Source of the DNA: Ancylostoma caninum
Lineage: Eukaryota > Nematoda > Chromadorea > Rhabditida > Ancylostomatidae
Direction: 5' to 3'
Assembly (NCBI GenBank): GCA_037903475.1
Contig: JBAJFG010000297.1
Coordinates: 1 to 64,000, forward strand
DNA length: 64,000 nucleotides
Below the pieces are notes generated by a model that saw only the letters and a program-made list of their open reading frames with translations, was not told where the DNA came from and made no database searches. The translations under genes and the position numbers were made by a program. The stretch's first letter is position 1. Each line of letters starts with the position of its first letter. Shown here piece by piece: positions 33,096-44,659 of this stretch.

Positions 33096-36000
33096 CTTAG
33101 TCATTTGAGAATGACACTTAAAATAAGTAAGTAAGGAAGATCTACCCATAATTTTGTTCTTCCATTAACATGCATGTCAATGCTACATTTCCTTAGTCCG
33201 TATACAAAAGCTACGTACGTACTTCTCTCACGGAAGTTTTTATTCAGAAAGGAAACAACCGAAAAACTGAAGTGAAAGAAGTTACGATGGGCAAAGCCAC
33301 AGGATATGAAGTGAGTGCAAGACAACTCCAGTTTCATGGGGCCTGCCTATGCCTTGCATAACCCTTTTCGTTATTAAAAAACAATGACTTAGCGAATTAT
33401 TCTCACTTTTTGTGTTTACCAGATCAAAAAAGAGAGGGTTGTACGAAAGACAGAGAATATAAAATCGATAAAACAAAGATAGAAAAATAACCTCAACAAA
33501 GATAGAAATCTTGTAGAAAAGAAAAAGAACAAAGATAGAAATCAGTGTAAAACCTAAAAACATTTCAATGGACTTTGTGACCCCTTACAAATTTTAGCGT
33601 GGATCATCTCTGTAATGCAAATGGAACTAATGCTCGTTTTCTAGAACTTTCTGAATTCTTCAACATTTCCATCTATAATATATTTAAGCAGATCCTTGCA
33701 AGCCCGCCGGCCGTTCTTGATACTTACCAGCTGTGCATTTATGATTAGGTGGTTCTATTTTCTTGGACATGGAAAAAGAAAGGACAAGCGCGATTCTCTA
33801 GAGGTCCGGAGTTGCTTCAGCGCTCCCTGATCACCGCAGTTTGAACCTGAACTTTCCTTTGCGGAAAAGATCGGAAATAACAGTTCTCTGTGTGATGTCC
33901 TAGCGAGGAAACACGCTCCCGGTCGTGTCTCATGATTGTTGCCGGCGATGTTCTCATCAATACATATTTAATCACAATGCGAATACTATCAAATCCAATC
34001 CTCCCGCAATGACTGCTCTCGCTCATAAACCGTAAATAGTCAATTATACTCAGCTAAATAAACAACTACATACGTGTTTTACTAGTTAGGACCGAATAAC
34101 GCTCAGAACGGAGCTCATTTCGAGCTTCGACTCCTAATACACTCTCGATAGACTGCGCATCACAGTGGAAATTCTTATACTGTCGAAAGAGGCATTCTAA
34201 ATTTGCCTAACCTGATTTGCAGTGAGTTTCAGAGTCATGTGGGTCATACGTATTCTTTTAGTTCCAGCATAACTCAGATCTTTAGTGGAAGTTGCATTTT
34301 TATCTTCGACGAGTGATACGACGGAGATCGGGCTCTGGGCAGTGCCTTCGGTTGCAGACTTCGACTAGTTCACAGACAATTCTTCCCAAAAAAAAAGACA
34401 TCTGGCAACTCAAAAAGTGGTTGCTCTAGCATAGATGTATGAGATTGCTAGTTAGAAAACCAATGAGTCTACATAATTCCATTATGAGTATAAGACGGCA
34501 TCTACCTTTGTTTTTTTGACTCTACAATATTCATGCAGATCTGTAACATACATAGGAAAGCTCATTGCTTCAAGAACTACATAAATACGGAAGAATGATG
34601 AGATGTCTATATATGTGTGCATAATATTACTCTTGGCAAACGATTTTTCATTTTTTCGAAATTTTCTTGCGTAGAAATTGTGCTGATTTCTTGATTTTTT
34701 TCTCTCTTTCTCTCTACATCCTCATAATTTTTCTCTTACGACTAGACACCATGTGATTAGAAACGGGTACTAAAGGAAATGGATGATAGCTACAATGAGA
34801 AGACGATTTGGAAGTTGAGCTTAAAAGCGCTGAGCGTGAGAATGAGCTTAAAACGCCGAAATGAGATTATGTGTTCTCCCTTCCCTAATTCCTACCAAAT
34901 CCTAGTAATAAAGGCATTTCATACTATGTGCGTGAGTTTGACGTGCTGGCGTCTTTATGATGAGGGAGAGGGCGAATCGCATCACTGACGCAGCTCAGAC
35001 GCACGCATTTACGGGCTTGCGGCGGCAGCACGTTCTTTCCTTTCAAGACGCACATCTCGCGTTGACCGGTCTTCATGGAAAATCTTCCGCAAATGGATGC
35101 GGGCTCCTGGCGCACGTGTTCTAGTGTAAGTTTCCGTATAGTGCAGAGTAACCAATGACATTCGGAAAAACCTTCTTGTAGGCATTATGTAAAGGGTTGT
35201 GTACCACCAGTGGCGGCAATAGGAATGCCCCCACTAGGGGTGAGGGGAGGGGGGGGGCTGAGTGATTTAAAAAAAAAAACTGGTGTTTCGGCCACTGTGA
35301 GGACCCAGACGGAGGAACAAAACTATTAAAAAATAATTCTAGCGATCTCCATGTTTTCTGATATTTTAATCTGGGCATTTGTCGAGATTTCTTCTTCGGA
35401 AGCATAATGAAAACATGTAATTTTAATGTTGAATTATCAAAATAAGTGTAAAGGAATAGTAATTGTTATAACAGTTGCTATAATCTAGTACAAATTTTTA
35501 ACTGTTTTATAGAGTGTTGTAAAAGTCGCACGTACTTATAACAACTGAACGAATTTCGATCAAGGCTCAGAATTCCTCATCTGCTCCAGTTTTCATTATA
35601 ATTTTTCTCCCTGGGATTTTCTTTCATCACTCCCCTTTGACTTTGCTTCAGCTCCTGCATTTGCTTGATTTCGATTACTAATACGCATAATAGCTACGCT
35701 AACAACTGAGTGAAAAAACAGTCGTATTATGAAAAACAACTAGCGGAGCGATGACGTTGCTGCATCGCGAGAGTCGTTCCTCAGTAACAATAGCAGTGAA
35801 GCACCGTAACTGAAGCCGCCAGCTGCAGTTACGGTGCTTACGTTTGAGTTGCTTCGAATAGTTCAATCTTCCCTTCAAAACTATGTGATGGAGTAGTATT
35901 CACAAATGCATGTGTTTATAGGCATGTTCTAGCACATTTTCGTCCGCTACGATAGTTTCCTTTTTATTAATACTACTGTTAATAAACCGCTGGACTTACG

Positions 36001-36825
36001 TTTAGTAATATATCAACCGTGCCGTTGCAAATGAATAAAGAATAAAAAATTAACACTATTTAATCAACAGGACGCCGTCTGTCTATTGATGTACATACAC
36101 ACCAGCCCTAACTCTCTGCATAGATAATTTCAGCTTCTAAACGCAGTCTAGAGAGAATGCGTCATTAAAAGGTACTCACTGAAACTGTTGCATATATTAA
36201 ATCGAAACTGTAGTGTCATCCGTTGTCTTCTTCTTATTTCAGTAGAACCATTTTGCTAGAACCTTCCTGTTCTAGATATTCCCATGTTGAAGCCAAACTA
36301 CTGCAGGCCTTCAGGCAGAGAAGGTTGAGTTGTGTTTTTTTTTTCAGATTTAATTTTCCTAACATGGGTAGATGCGTATGCGACTTTATGTTGATGGTTA
36401 CACGCCCGAGATCCATTCCATCAGAGTCTCATCAGGAAAGTGCTTGTAGCTGCTTGAAACATTAAAAGAAACTTACTTTGCCCTAAAATGTCTTGGCGAA
36501 CATCGGAAATCAAAGCAAACATATGCTTCAGATACTTCCAAGAGAATCCTGTTGCCTCATTCAAGGTATGAAACAGTGACGATTACCATACAGAATCAAA
36601 ATTTCACTTGTGCGCTTTTTATATCAGCTGTGTCAGCCTGTTATATCTGCGGAAATTACAATTCAGGGTTGGTAGCGTAAATACTATTTGCTGGGCATAG
36701 GAGGGAGTATACTTAGGGCCGGCTAAAAATCTAATGACTTGATTAATTGCCTAATTTATTCAGAATCTTATCCACAAAACTTCAAGGATCAAGAACAGAA
36801 AGCTCCGAACACCTTACTGTCACTC
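33096..36825. other. gene-free AT-rich interval
   Basis: No exon chain was recognised. A G-rich block with ACCAGTGGCGGCAATAGGAA at 35205-35265 partly resembles the hAT MITE end at 36834. A hairpin with a perfect 14-bp stem lies at 35799-35812 with 35826-35839 and has a 13-base loop. The rest is unassigned. Confidence 0.4.
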
Positions 36826-36833
36826 CCCAGTGG

Positions 36834-37115
36834 CAGTGGCGGACGCAGGGGGGGGGGGGGCGGGGGGGGCGCCCCCCCCCCGAGAATGGGTCGCCAAATT
36901 TTCGAAATTACTTTACAATACAAATAAAAATCTTGTGTTAGTTTATTTTTAATTGTTTATTTTTATTATTATTTTTAATATATTTTTTATTTATTGTTTA
37001 TTATTATAATTAATATTATTATTAATTTTATTTTCCGTCTGGGTCCCCAAAACGGCGGAGACCCCACTTTTCTTCCCACGCCCCCCCTCCCGCCCACTTT
37101 CTGCGTCCGCCACTG
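36834..37115. mobile_element. hAT MITE, 282 bp, with 8-bp target duplication
   Basis: Terminal inverted repeats CAGTGGCGGACGCAG (left) and CTGCGTCCGCCACTG (right) are exact over 15 bases. Outside both ends is CCCAGTGG (36826-36833 and 37116-37123), an 8-bp duplication. CAGTGGCGGA termini are widespread in animal hAT elements. The interior is a G/C homopolymer run next to AT-rich TTATTATT sequence, with no coding capacity. Confidence 0.95.
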
Positions 37116-37370
37116 CCCAGTGGTGATGTTTCTTCTTCTTTTTTTCACAAATGCAGAGTTTCAACTTACTCAACACTGAATTTTCGGATTTGAATATGTA
37201 TATCCAGTTCATTAAGTGCTTGTTTCCAAATATAGGTAGGAGTCCTTCTTGGGACCGCATTACGTGGTAGACATATGCGAATCAGCGTGTACAATTTCGA
37301 GAAAGTCGTGAATGCTTTTTCGGGAGAAGTGCAACACAGCTCAGTAGAAATTATGAAGAGGGCCTCAAGC

Positions 37371-37379
37371 TCTCTCTCC

Positions 37380-37424
<45 letters not shown>

Positions 37425-37433
37425 TTTCGGTCC
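37371..37433. repeat. TC microsatellite
   Basis: A nearly pure run of TC dinucleotides with short CCCTCTTTC interruptions at both ends. Confidence 0.95.
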
Positions 37434-37840
37434 CCTTCTCCCTCAATCTCTCTCGCTCTCGGGCATTATGTAAATCTGTTCTTCAAGTATTATCAATTCA
37501 TTGATTTATTCATTTACCCAGTCAATTGGGAAGAACAGCTGGAGCATAAAGATATTAGTATTGATGCTATTGATGGCAATTTGTCTTGTCGGTTTGTCTT
37601 CTAGATTGTGTCGTTCCATGCAAGTTAAGTTATAAATAATGAGCTAAATTACTGAGTATTGTAACGAGATCGCTTTTTTGATAGGCACTGTCACTATTAC
37701 CACTAGTTTTTGTCATCTTGTGCAAGACTTAGAACGATACTTTCGTACTCATGCATATTCTCTTTTACTTCATTTTTTAAACTCTCTTACTGCGAAATGC
37801 CTAATCAGTAGCCTTCTTCAGAATTTTTATGGCATTGTAG

Positions 37841-38167
37841 AGCTCTGCATCTGAACTTGTAGACCTGTCAAATGTACAAGAAAATAATTTCACTTCCATC
37901 AAAAGCAACAGAATTACTGGGAGCATCGCCATCACCAACCAGCTTACAAACTACAAAGATAAACCCCTCCCTGCTCTCCAGTCATGTATCTTCAGAAGAA
38001 TTGATTTTGGCATGAAACAAGCCGAAGCACAAGCAATTCTTCCTACAAAGTACGTTTTGCGTCCAATTCATTTTCGTGACAAAAACGACGCGTTGGCGCA
38101 TCTCATCCGGAAAACGAAGCAAAATCCTTTCATTTGCAGAAAGTTCCACTTTCGAATAAGCCTATAA
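37841..38167 (+). other. possible exon of an unidentified gene
   Basis: A frame lacking an initial ATG is open for 108 codons directly after a TTGTAG acceptor-like site. It reads, among others, LSNVQENNFTSIKSNRITGS and DKPLPALQSCIFRRIDFGMK. An internal GTACGT...CATTTGCAG pair (38050 to about 38139) could be an intron, giving a short alternative end. The ITGSIAI pattern weakly recalls receptor L-domain repeats. It could also be chance or a retroelement scrap. Confidence 0.3.
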
Positions 38168-38621
38168 GTGTTGCATCTGTGGATAGCTTCTTTTCCTTTC
38201 GGTCTGTGCGTTGCTCACAGCTCTGCAAATACATGTGTGGGCACAGCTTAACTCCTGCGGACTGCCACATGTTTAATATGTGTCATGTACTCCTTACATG
38301 TACTTCTAAAAAAGCTGGCAAAAGGATAGTGGTAGATGTTGATTAATGAGCGTTCTGCGCTTATAACGCTTGATTTTCAGCAGAGAATCCTCGTATTACA
38401 ACAGCAGAAGCACACATACTCGTTTTCTGTTGCACAGCCCTCTCTACATGTAATGGGCCTTGCCGACAATTCCATGTTCGTTCCATGAATACTAAAGCGG
38501 GCCGTGTTTTATGTGCTGCACTAAGGCAGACAGCAGTGTCCTTGTATTCTCGAAGCTTATTTCATCTCCGCTAACAATTCCCTTCAACATTTGTACAGGA
38601 AGTCACAGGAGTTCGTGATCA

Positions 38622-39321
38622 TCATGGCTGTTCAGAGTGATGAGAGCGAAATAACGCTTGTTGCTTCACTCCTCTCCAGAGAAGTTCGATTTTTTCCTGG
38701 TAATATTGGCCATTTGAAAAGTACGGGGCGCCGCGTGAATGCATAAAAGCAATAACATCCAGCAAGAAGTGCTTCTTTACGAGTTCATTTAGAGAAGCCC
38801 TCGAGATGTAAGTATGCATTGCAAGGACAGCAGCTCGATCCACAGAGATGAGATTCCTTCGTACTATCCTTCTAGACACTGGACAAGTGTGCGCTTGATG
38901 TGAGTGACATCACACACACACACTTTTCCCATGAGGGAATTTTGGGCCGCGCCAGCTCCTCACGATAACCGAATCCATCTCACTTGTTGTGCCAAGTACC
39001 AGGCGGGAATTTTGCGCATAGCCATCCAACACACGTGTGCACATTTCCCTCTGTAGAGTTTGTTCCGTGAAAGCAAACGTATCAACATCCAAAATCCGTC
39101 AACAGCATGCCGCCAGCAACACAGGCCCACAGGCGTGCATATTGCTCATTTTTTGCTGGCGAAGTGAGAGCGCGCTTCATCTCTGCAACAGCGATTTCGT
39201 AGGGTTTTCCACGCTCGAGCAGCTTTTCAGGAACCACTCTCAGTAGACAGCGAACTTTGTTCCCGGCGAGTAGGCCGAGGCCCAGAATGATGCTAAATGC
39301 TGCGCTTGCTGCGCCCGGCAT
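38622..39321 (-). pseudogene. unidentified frameshifted minus-strand coding stretch
   Basis: On the minus strand, 39321-39082 is open with LGLLAGNKVRCLLRVVPEKL then KRALTSPAKNEQYARLWACV. A one-base shift near 39090 continues smoothly as VDTFAFTEQTLQREMCTRVL then DGYAQNSRLVLGTTSEMDSV, and after another shift as SRRIVRRNLISVDRAAVLAM then ASLNELVKKHFLLDVIAFMH, to 38622. The composition is protein-like (few low-complexity runs, mixed hydrophobic and charged residues), and GC is higher than in the surroundings. I recognise no family. It could be a decayed transposon gene, a pseudogene, or transferred DNA. Confidence 0.35.
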
Positions 39322-40689
39322 TCATCGCTCCATCGCCTTTTGCGGTTTTGTCGAGTCAAGTGCCAATCACCCGGAACACTATCCTTCTTTGCTACTCTCG
39401 CAGAAATTTTTGCTTTAATCACACACCGAGTCATTCACGTGCACTCATTTCTGTGCCGTATGAATTCGCGATGAATTCTTCATCTTCGAGTAAAAGACAC
39501 TCGGGCCTGTTCACTGACCTTTTCCAGTTACGCCCTCCGTGACGTATTCTACGAATCCACGACTCAGTTTTTCTCTTCTATTTGAAACCAAGCTCACCTC
39601 TTTCCTTAAGATTTTTGTCCACTTATTCTCCGAAGCTACTTTAACAGAGACATCAAGGCTGAAGGGTATTCTAAGTAGAAAGCTCGGAAGTTTCCAATTT
39701 CTAGAATAAAGCTTGCGAAGGACTACTTTTTATCACTGTTTTTCAAGGAATTCGAGCAACTGAAGTCAGTTAGTATGCCAAGTCATCTATGTTCCTTTTT
39801 TTCTTCAAATTTCCTCTCAAGTAACACTTTCGCTCTTTGTTGTTACTGGTTACCAATTCATTTTTAGGCTGAGTTTGTCTGTTTGGTCTCATGGCTCTCT
39901 AAGACCCGAAGTACCTTACATGAACGGGACATACCGTTCCTGGGACTTACTCAGTGCCACTAATTTGGTTAAAACCATTGTTTGTTTTCTGTGACCCAGC
40001 GGCGGAGTTTTCTATAGATAAGATCCCTGGATCTGCGGTTTTCATACCTTTACATATACTGAAAACCTTATAAATACCTCATATTTCCTCATGTACGTAA
40101 CTCTTGCTCGTCTTCCTTCATTTCTACGAATCTCTTTTTCTGTGATAAAATTTTGCTTTGAACACTGGAAACTAGGAGTGTTTTGCTGTACTTGTTTCAC
40201 ATATTGTTATGAGATGTTGCCACCTAAGCTGGAACTACTGTTTATTTTCTTGTTTCAGTTACTAGAAGTTCGTACGACCTTACACAATTTTTGATAGTGC
40301 CCCAACTCGGTGCAGTAAATAAATAAACAGATAAATAATTCGCATGGATTCTCATCTAGATATAATAACGAGTTCTATGGTCAGTGAAGCAGATGCGCTA
40401 TGAGCTGGAGCTCTTCGCTGTCGGCTCTGCCGGCCTCGTCGGCTAGGTGGCGCCGTACTGCGGCTGCACGCTGGAGCGGCATGGCTTCCTGTTTACGCGT
40501 GTTTATGCATCGTATCTGACGTCCTTTTCATTTTGTCCATCAACTGGACAACCTCGTCCACCTCAGCGCTCAATTCCCTGCTTTGAATCTCCCATCCGAT
40601 AGTCGCATTACTTGACGTGTTTGGTCCTCTCTACCTCATTTCAACGATAGCACACGATATTTTCTGTGAAGAATGAGAAGCAGGAACGC
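39322..40689. other. no gene; possible LINE tail
   Basis: A TAAATAAATAAACAGATAAATAA run at about 40316-40338 looks like the 3' tail of a plus-strand LINE whose body was not recognised. Nothing else is assignable. Confidence 0.35.
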
Positions 40690-41060
40690 AGCTCGAAGAA
40701 CACGCAACACGCCGAGTTCAAGATTGAGGTAAACGCCCTTGCTTTCTGCCGTCCTCCCCTCAGTTGCTGCTGAAACTCACCTCCTTTTCACTTTTCTTCT
40801 GTGCTTACGAATCTCGATCACCCCAGCACCCCTTACAATTCAACGGGTGATAGTGTGGACATCGCCAAGGTTGACGGACCCGTCAAGTTGGCATCCGAAG
40901 CCCCGACAGCCACCCTACTACGGATATGCGATGTGGGCGTCCAGTGCTCTTCCTTGCTTTGAGATCCAGAAGTGCTCCCCTCCCACTCGAACTTCTGACG
41001 GCCCCCCTGACCTCACCCAGTTTCCAAATGTTTCTGTGCTAATCATCTTTGAACGCTTTT
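40690..41060 (+). mobile_element. LINE 3'-end fragment (same family as the 22-25 kb copies)
   Basis: AGGTTGACGGACCCGTCAAG, then TTGGCATCCGAAGCCC and CAGTGCTCTTCCTTGC (40865-40960) match the 3' untranslated tails at 24259-24345 (GTTGACGGACCTACCAAGTT ... CACTGCTCTTC) and 25625-25710 (GGTTGACGGACCTAGTAAGC ... CACTGCTCTTCCTTGC). No RT sequence precedes it, so only the tail survives or was ever copied. Confidence 0.75.
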
Positions 41061-41994
41061 AGTTTCTTAACGTCCCAATTATCGGCGTTGTTTCTCAAAT
41101 AGCTGTTTTTAAATTGTCAGCTTTCGTAACCGGTAGTAAATCAATCAACTTCTTAGCAACAACTGAGGGGAGAATGGCAGCAGGTAGGGCAGATACCCAT
41201 AAGCTTCCAACTGCAAGTACTCCGCTGTCTGGGCTGCGTTCATGCCTCACAACTATCAGAATTGTCGCTCGCATGGCAAACGTATGCTCCTACGTACGTA
41301 TTTAAGTGAGCTGCACTGAAGTCGTGGCAATTTTGTGGGTAAGCGCCAGCTACTATCGTCGACGAGTGAATGACATGCAGCCAGATGTGAACATTTTCCT
41401 CAAAGTGCAAATTCTGTCTCTGCAAGTGAAACTTCTGCTACTCGGCTTGATTGTGAAGTACATGTTGGTGTTGAGGTAGTGCACGAACTATGAGTGGCTC
41501 ACGCAAATTTGCACAAGAAAATGTGTAGCGATCCTCTGGGAAGTTATATCTACGTTGATTCGAACCGACGTTTACGTCATCGTTTCGGCTCCTTCTACGT
41601 TTACCTCGTTATATGCACTTTCTTCACATGGCTTATGAATAGTATGACATTCAGATTTATGAATTCTTGTACTTTGGGTGCACTTCACAACGTTTTGCCC
41701 ACGCGAATCTACTTCTATCTTCTTTATAAAGACGTTCAGGCTTTGATTTTCTAACTTCTTCGTGTGAAAACGTCTTGAAAGGGTTCTCGGGTCGATGTTC
41801 CACCTAGAATGTTACTTCCCAAAAAGTAACGAGTAGATAAAGTAGATGTTCCTTCGTTTCAGAAATCCTAGCAAGATTGTTATTTGCTCTGGATAATACG
41901 GTTTGATTAAAGCTACATAGCGAGCCAACACTTTACCACTTTCTTACCACAACAGCGAATGTTCTATTTTTGTTCGGATTTCGCATTGCATCTA
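41061..41994. other. gene-free interval
   Basis: Short frames such as 41494-41754 carry no recognisable domain. Confidence 0.4.
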
Positions 41995-42795
41995 CTCAGA
42001 CAGTTTTTCGGAAGGACCGCAGCAGAAAACCGGAAGAACCGACAGGTGACCTGCGGTCCTTCCGGTTTCCTGCTGCATTTCTTCCGAATAGCTGCTGCGG
42101 CCCTTCCGAATAACTGCTGCGGTACTTCCGAATAGCTGCTGCGGTCCTTCCGAATAGCTGCTGCGGTCCTTCCGAATGACTGCTGCGGTCCTTCCGAGTA
42201 GCTGCTGCGGTCCTTCCGAATAGCTACTGCGGTCTTTCCGACTGGATACGGGGATGTGCACGCCAATTCACCAGAACTGCATTGGCAACCAGTCCACTTT
42301 CGTGGGACGACCACGCGGCGGTAACCACACCCAAAAATGACAACCTCGCTGAGGGTCACTGGCTCTACGGTCTGATATACCCATGAAGCCAATTTCCCAT
42401 TTGAAGTTCGAAACCACTGGATTTTTGTTGGTCGCAACAAAACTGAGCTCCGTACATGAGAAGTGAGGTTGTCATTTTTGTGGGTGGTTACCTCCGCGTG
42501 GTCGTCCCATGGGAGTGGACTGGTTGGCAATGCAGTTCTGCGGAATTGGCGCGCACATCCTCGTATCCAGTCGGAAAGACCGCAGCAGCTATTCGGAAGG
42601 ACCGCAGCAGTCACTCGGAAGGACCGCAGCAGCTGTTCGGAAGGACCGCAGCAGCTGTTCGGAAGGACCGCAGCAGCTGTTCTGAAGGACCGCAGCAGCT
42701 ACTCGGAAGAAATGCAGCAGGAAACCGGAAGAACCGCAGGTCACCTGTCGGTTCTTCCGGTTTTCTGCTGCGGTCCTTCCGAAAAATTGTCTGAG
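41995..42795. mobile_element. foldback-like palindrome with 22-bp tandem repeats in both arms
   Basis: The left arm (41995 to about 42350) starts CTCAGACAGTTTTTCGGAAG. The right arm (about 42465 to 42795) ends CTTCCGAAAAATTGTCTGAG, and they are near-perfect inverted repeats with about 113 bases between. Each arm has 6-7 tandem 22-bp units, CTTCCGAATAGCTGCTGCGGTC with small variants. The arms also share a unique segment (ACCACACCCAAAAATGACAA in the left). Long inverted repeats built of short direct repeats are the hallmark of foldback elements. Long frames across it are artefacts of the repeats. Confidence 0.85.
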
Positions 42796-43934
42796 CCGAG
42801 GTTCGTGGTAATAGATGCTTATTTGGCCTCCATAGTCTCTTCATTTTCAATGCAACCCAAAAATCCCATTTGTCACACTCTCTCATTATTTAAACAGTGG
42901 CGCGGTTTACTTATGGGACAACCGATTAGTTCGCCTGCTATGTCTGGTGTAAACCGCTAGTTAGCCAAGATGAGTCAAGTGCACTGTTTAGAACAAGCGT
43001 TTGGATACTTCAAAGTAATGAAAATTATGTTTGTAAACATAGCATTGATTCATCTTTTCACCTGGATAACAGCATGTTTCTGGGCTGGTTATTTGACCAG
43101 CTGAAAGTTAAGGAAAATAACGAGGTCGAAGATGTTGAAGAGTATTTTATCGCAACGTTTTCAAACACTCTCTGATCATCAGCCGCGAACTATTAAGGAT
43201 CCTCCCGACACCAGAAGATCAGATTAGGACTTTTTATTATGGACTAGTGGCCCCGTAAGCCACGTTATTGTGCTACTTTCCGTAGTGTGACAGTATTGAC
43301 CCGGTGTGGTTTTTCGTGCGCGCCAACAGGTTGTGTGAGATTCACACCCTCAACTCGAGCTACACTATCTCACAACTGTATATGTATATCTACATATAAC
43401 ATTATTCAGTCGAAAAAGAGCACATAGCGTAGCGAATGAGAGAAGATAACTCACAGAATCCGTGAATCAATTTGTTTTGTTATTTCTATCTCTGTCTTTC
43501 GCGAGCAGCGAGCATACCAAGGACTGCGTGAAATACAGAACACAACTGCTTTTGTATTGTACAAACCACTCGGTCAATAACTCAGTAAGCCAATCATACA
43601 AACACATCCTCAGCATTACCACTGTATGTGACTATCCCATCCTTCTAGTTCAAACCAAACTTATTCTAAAAACTTTATACTTTCACAAAGTTTTGAACAA
43701 AAACTGAAAACACATTATTGTGAAAAGAGAATAAGCATCACGACCGCCTATTTCCACCAATCTTCCTTGTCATTACTCACCGATATTCACCGACACGACG
43801 TGGCTCATTTATACTAAACCGAAAAAGTTCTAAGTGATGATTAAGAAAGTGATCAATACTCAAATCCACGTGGCCAAGGGAAGGGAGATGATCAACAGGG
43901 TTGATGGGATAAATGAGTAGGAGCATAAGTTATT
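42796..43934. other. gene-free interval
   Basis: A frame at 43462-43707 begins with a hydrophobic, secretion-signal-like stretch but starts at GTG rather than ATG and has no splice support. Nothing else is recognised. Confidence 0.4.
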
Positions 43935-44405
43935 GGTTATTTTTCGCTTAAGCTCAGGAAAAGAAGATGCTTCATGAGATTGGGGGGATACTTGGAGATG
44001 TGATCCACGGTGTTGGCGGAATACATGGGATGGGTGCGTAAACTATTGTTTAGGCTTTTGCCTGAGCTTCTGAAACGTAATGTAATCCACGGGTTGGGTC
44101 CACGGGGTTGGCGGAAACATGGGTGGGTGCGCAATTTATTGTCCAGGCTTTTGCCTGAGTTTCTGGAAAGGGAGGTAATCCACGGGCTTGCGAGATACAT
44201 GAGGTGGGTGCGTAATTATTTCTAGGCTTTTGCCCGAGTTTCTGGAAAGGGAGGTGGTCCACGGGGTTGGCGGTATACATGAGGTGGGTGCGCAATTTAT
44301 TGTCCAGGCTTTTGTTTGAGTTTCTAGTAAGGGAGGTGGTCCACGGGGTTGATGAGACACATTAGGTGGGTGCGCAAGTTATTGTCTAGGCTTTTGCGCG
44401 AGATA
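43935..44405. repeat. about 80-bp minisatellite, 5-6 copies
   Basis: AGGCTTTTGC recurs near 44053, 44145, 44224, 44306 and 44388. Units share TTTCTGGAAAGGGAGGT, a CCACGGGGTTGGCG phrase, ATACATGAGGTGGGTGCGCA, and ATTTATTGTCC. Confidence 0.9.
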
Positions 44406-44659
44406 GTAACCCCGTGAGTTCCTTGGCTCAAAGTTTCACCGCATTCTATCAGTGTTGGTATTAGAGTTCGAGTAGAGTGTCTGCAAACAAACCTAATTAA
44501 GCACTTCATTCAGTCTCAACACCTGTCTGAATAGAACTAATCCTTAGATTTTGAGAAACTCAAACTAAACAGTGGCAAACAGCTTGTCGAGGAGTCACAA
44601 AGTGCCAAAATTGACCGATTGAAATTTTTGAAGACCACGACCTTCTTTTTGTTGACGAC

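Noticed and set aside
42061..42250. 22-bp direct repeats that look like a CRISPR array
   Set aside because: The repeats are contiguous without spacers, mirrored in the opposite arm of a palindrome, and in a eukaryotic setting.
41964..42614. 216-codon minus-strand ORF
   Set aside because: It runs through the foldback arm; its repeated SYSEGPQQ-like peptide is simply the translated 22-bp repeat.
43462..43707. possible small secreted protein
   Set aside because: It starts at GTG, not ATG, and has no splice or family support.
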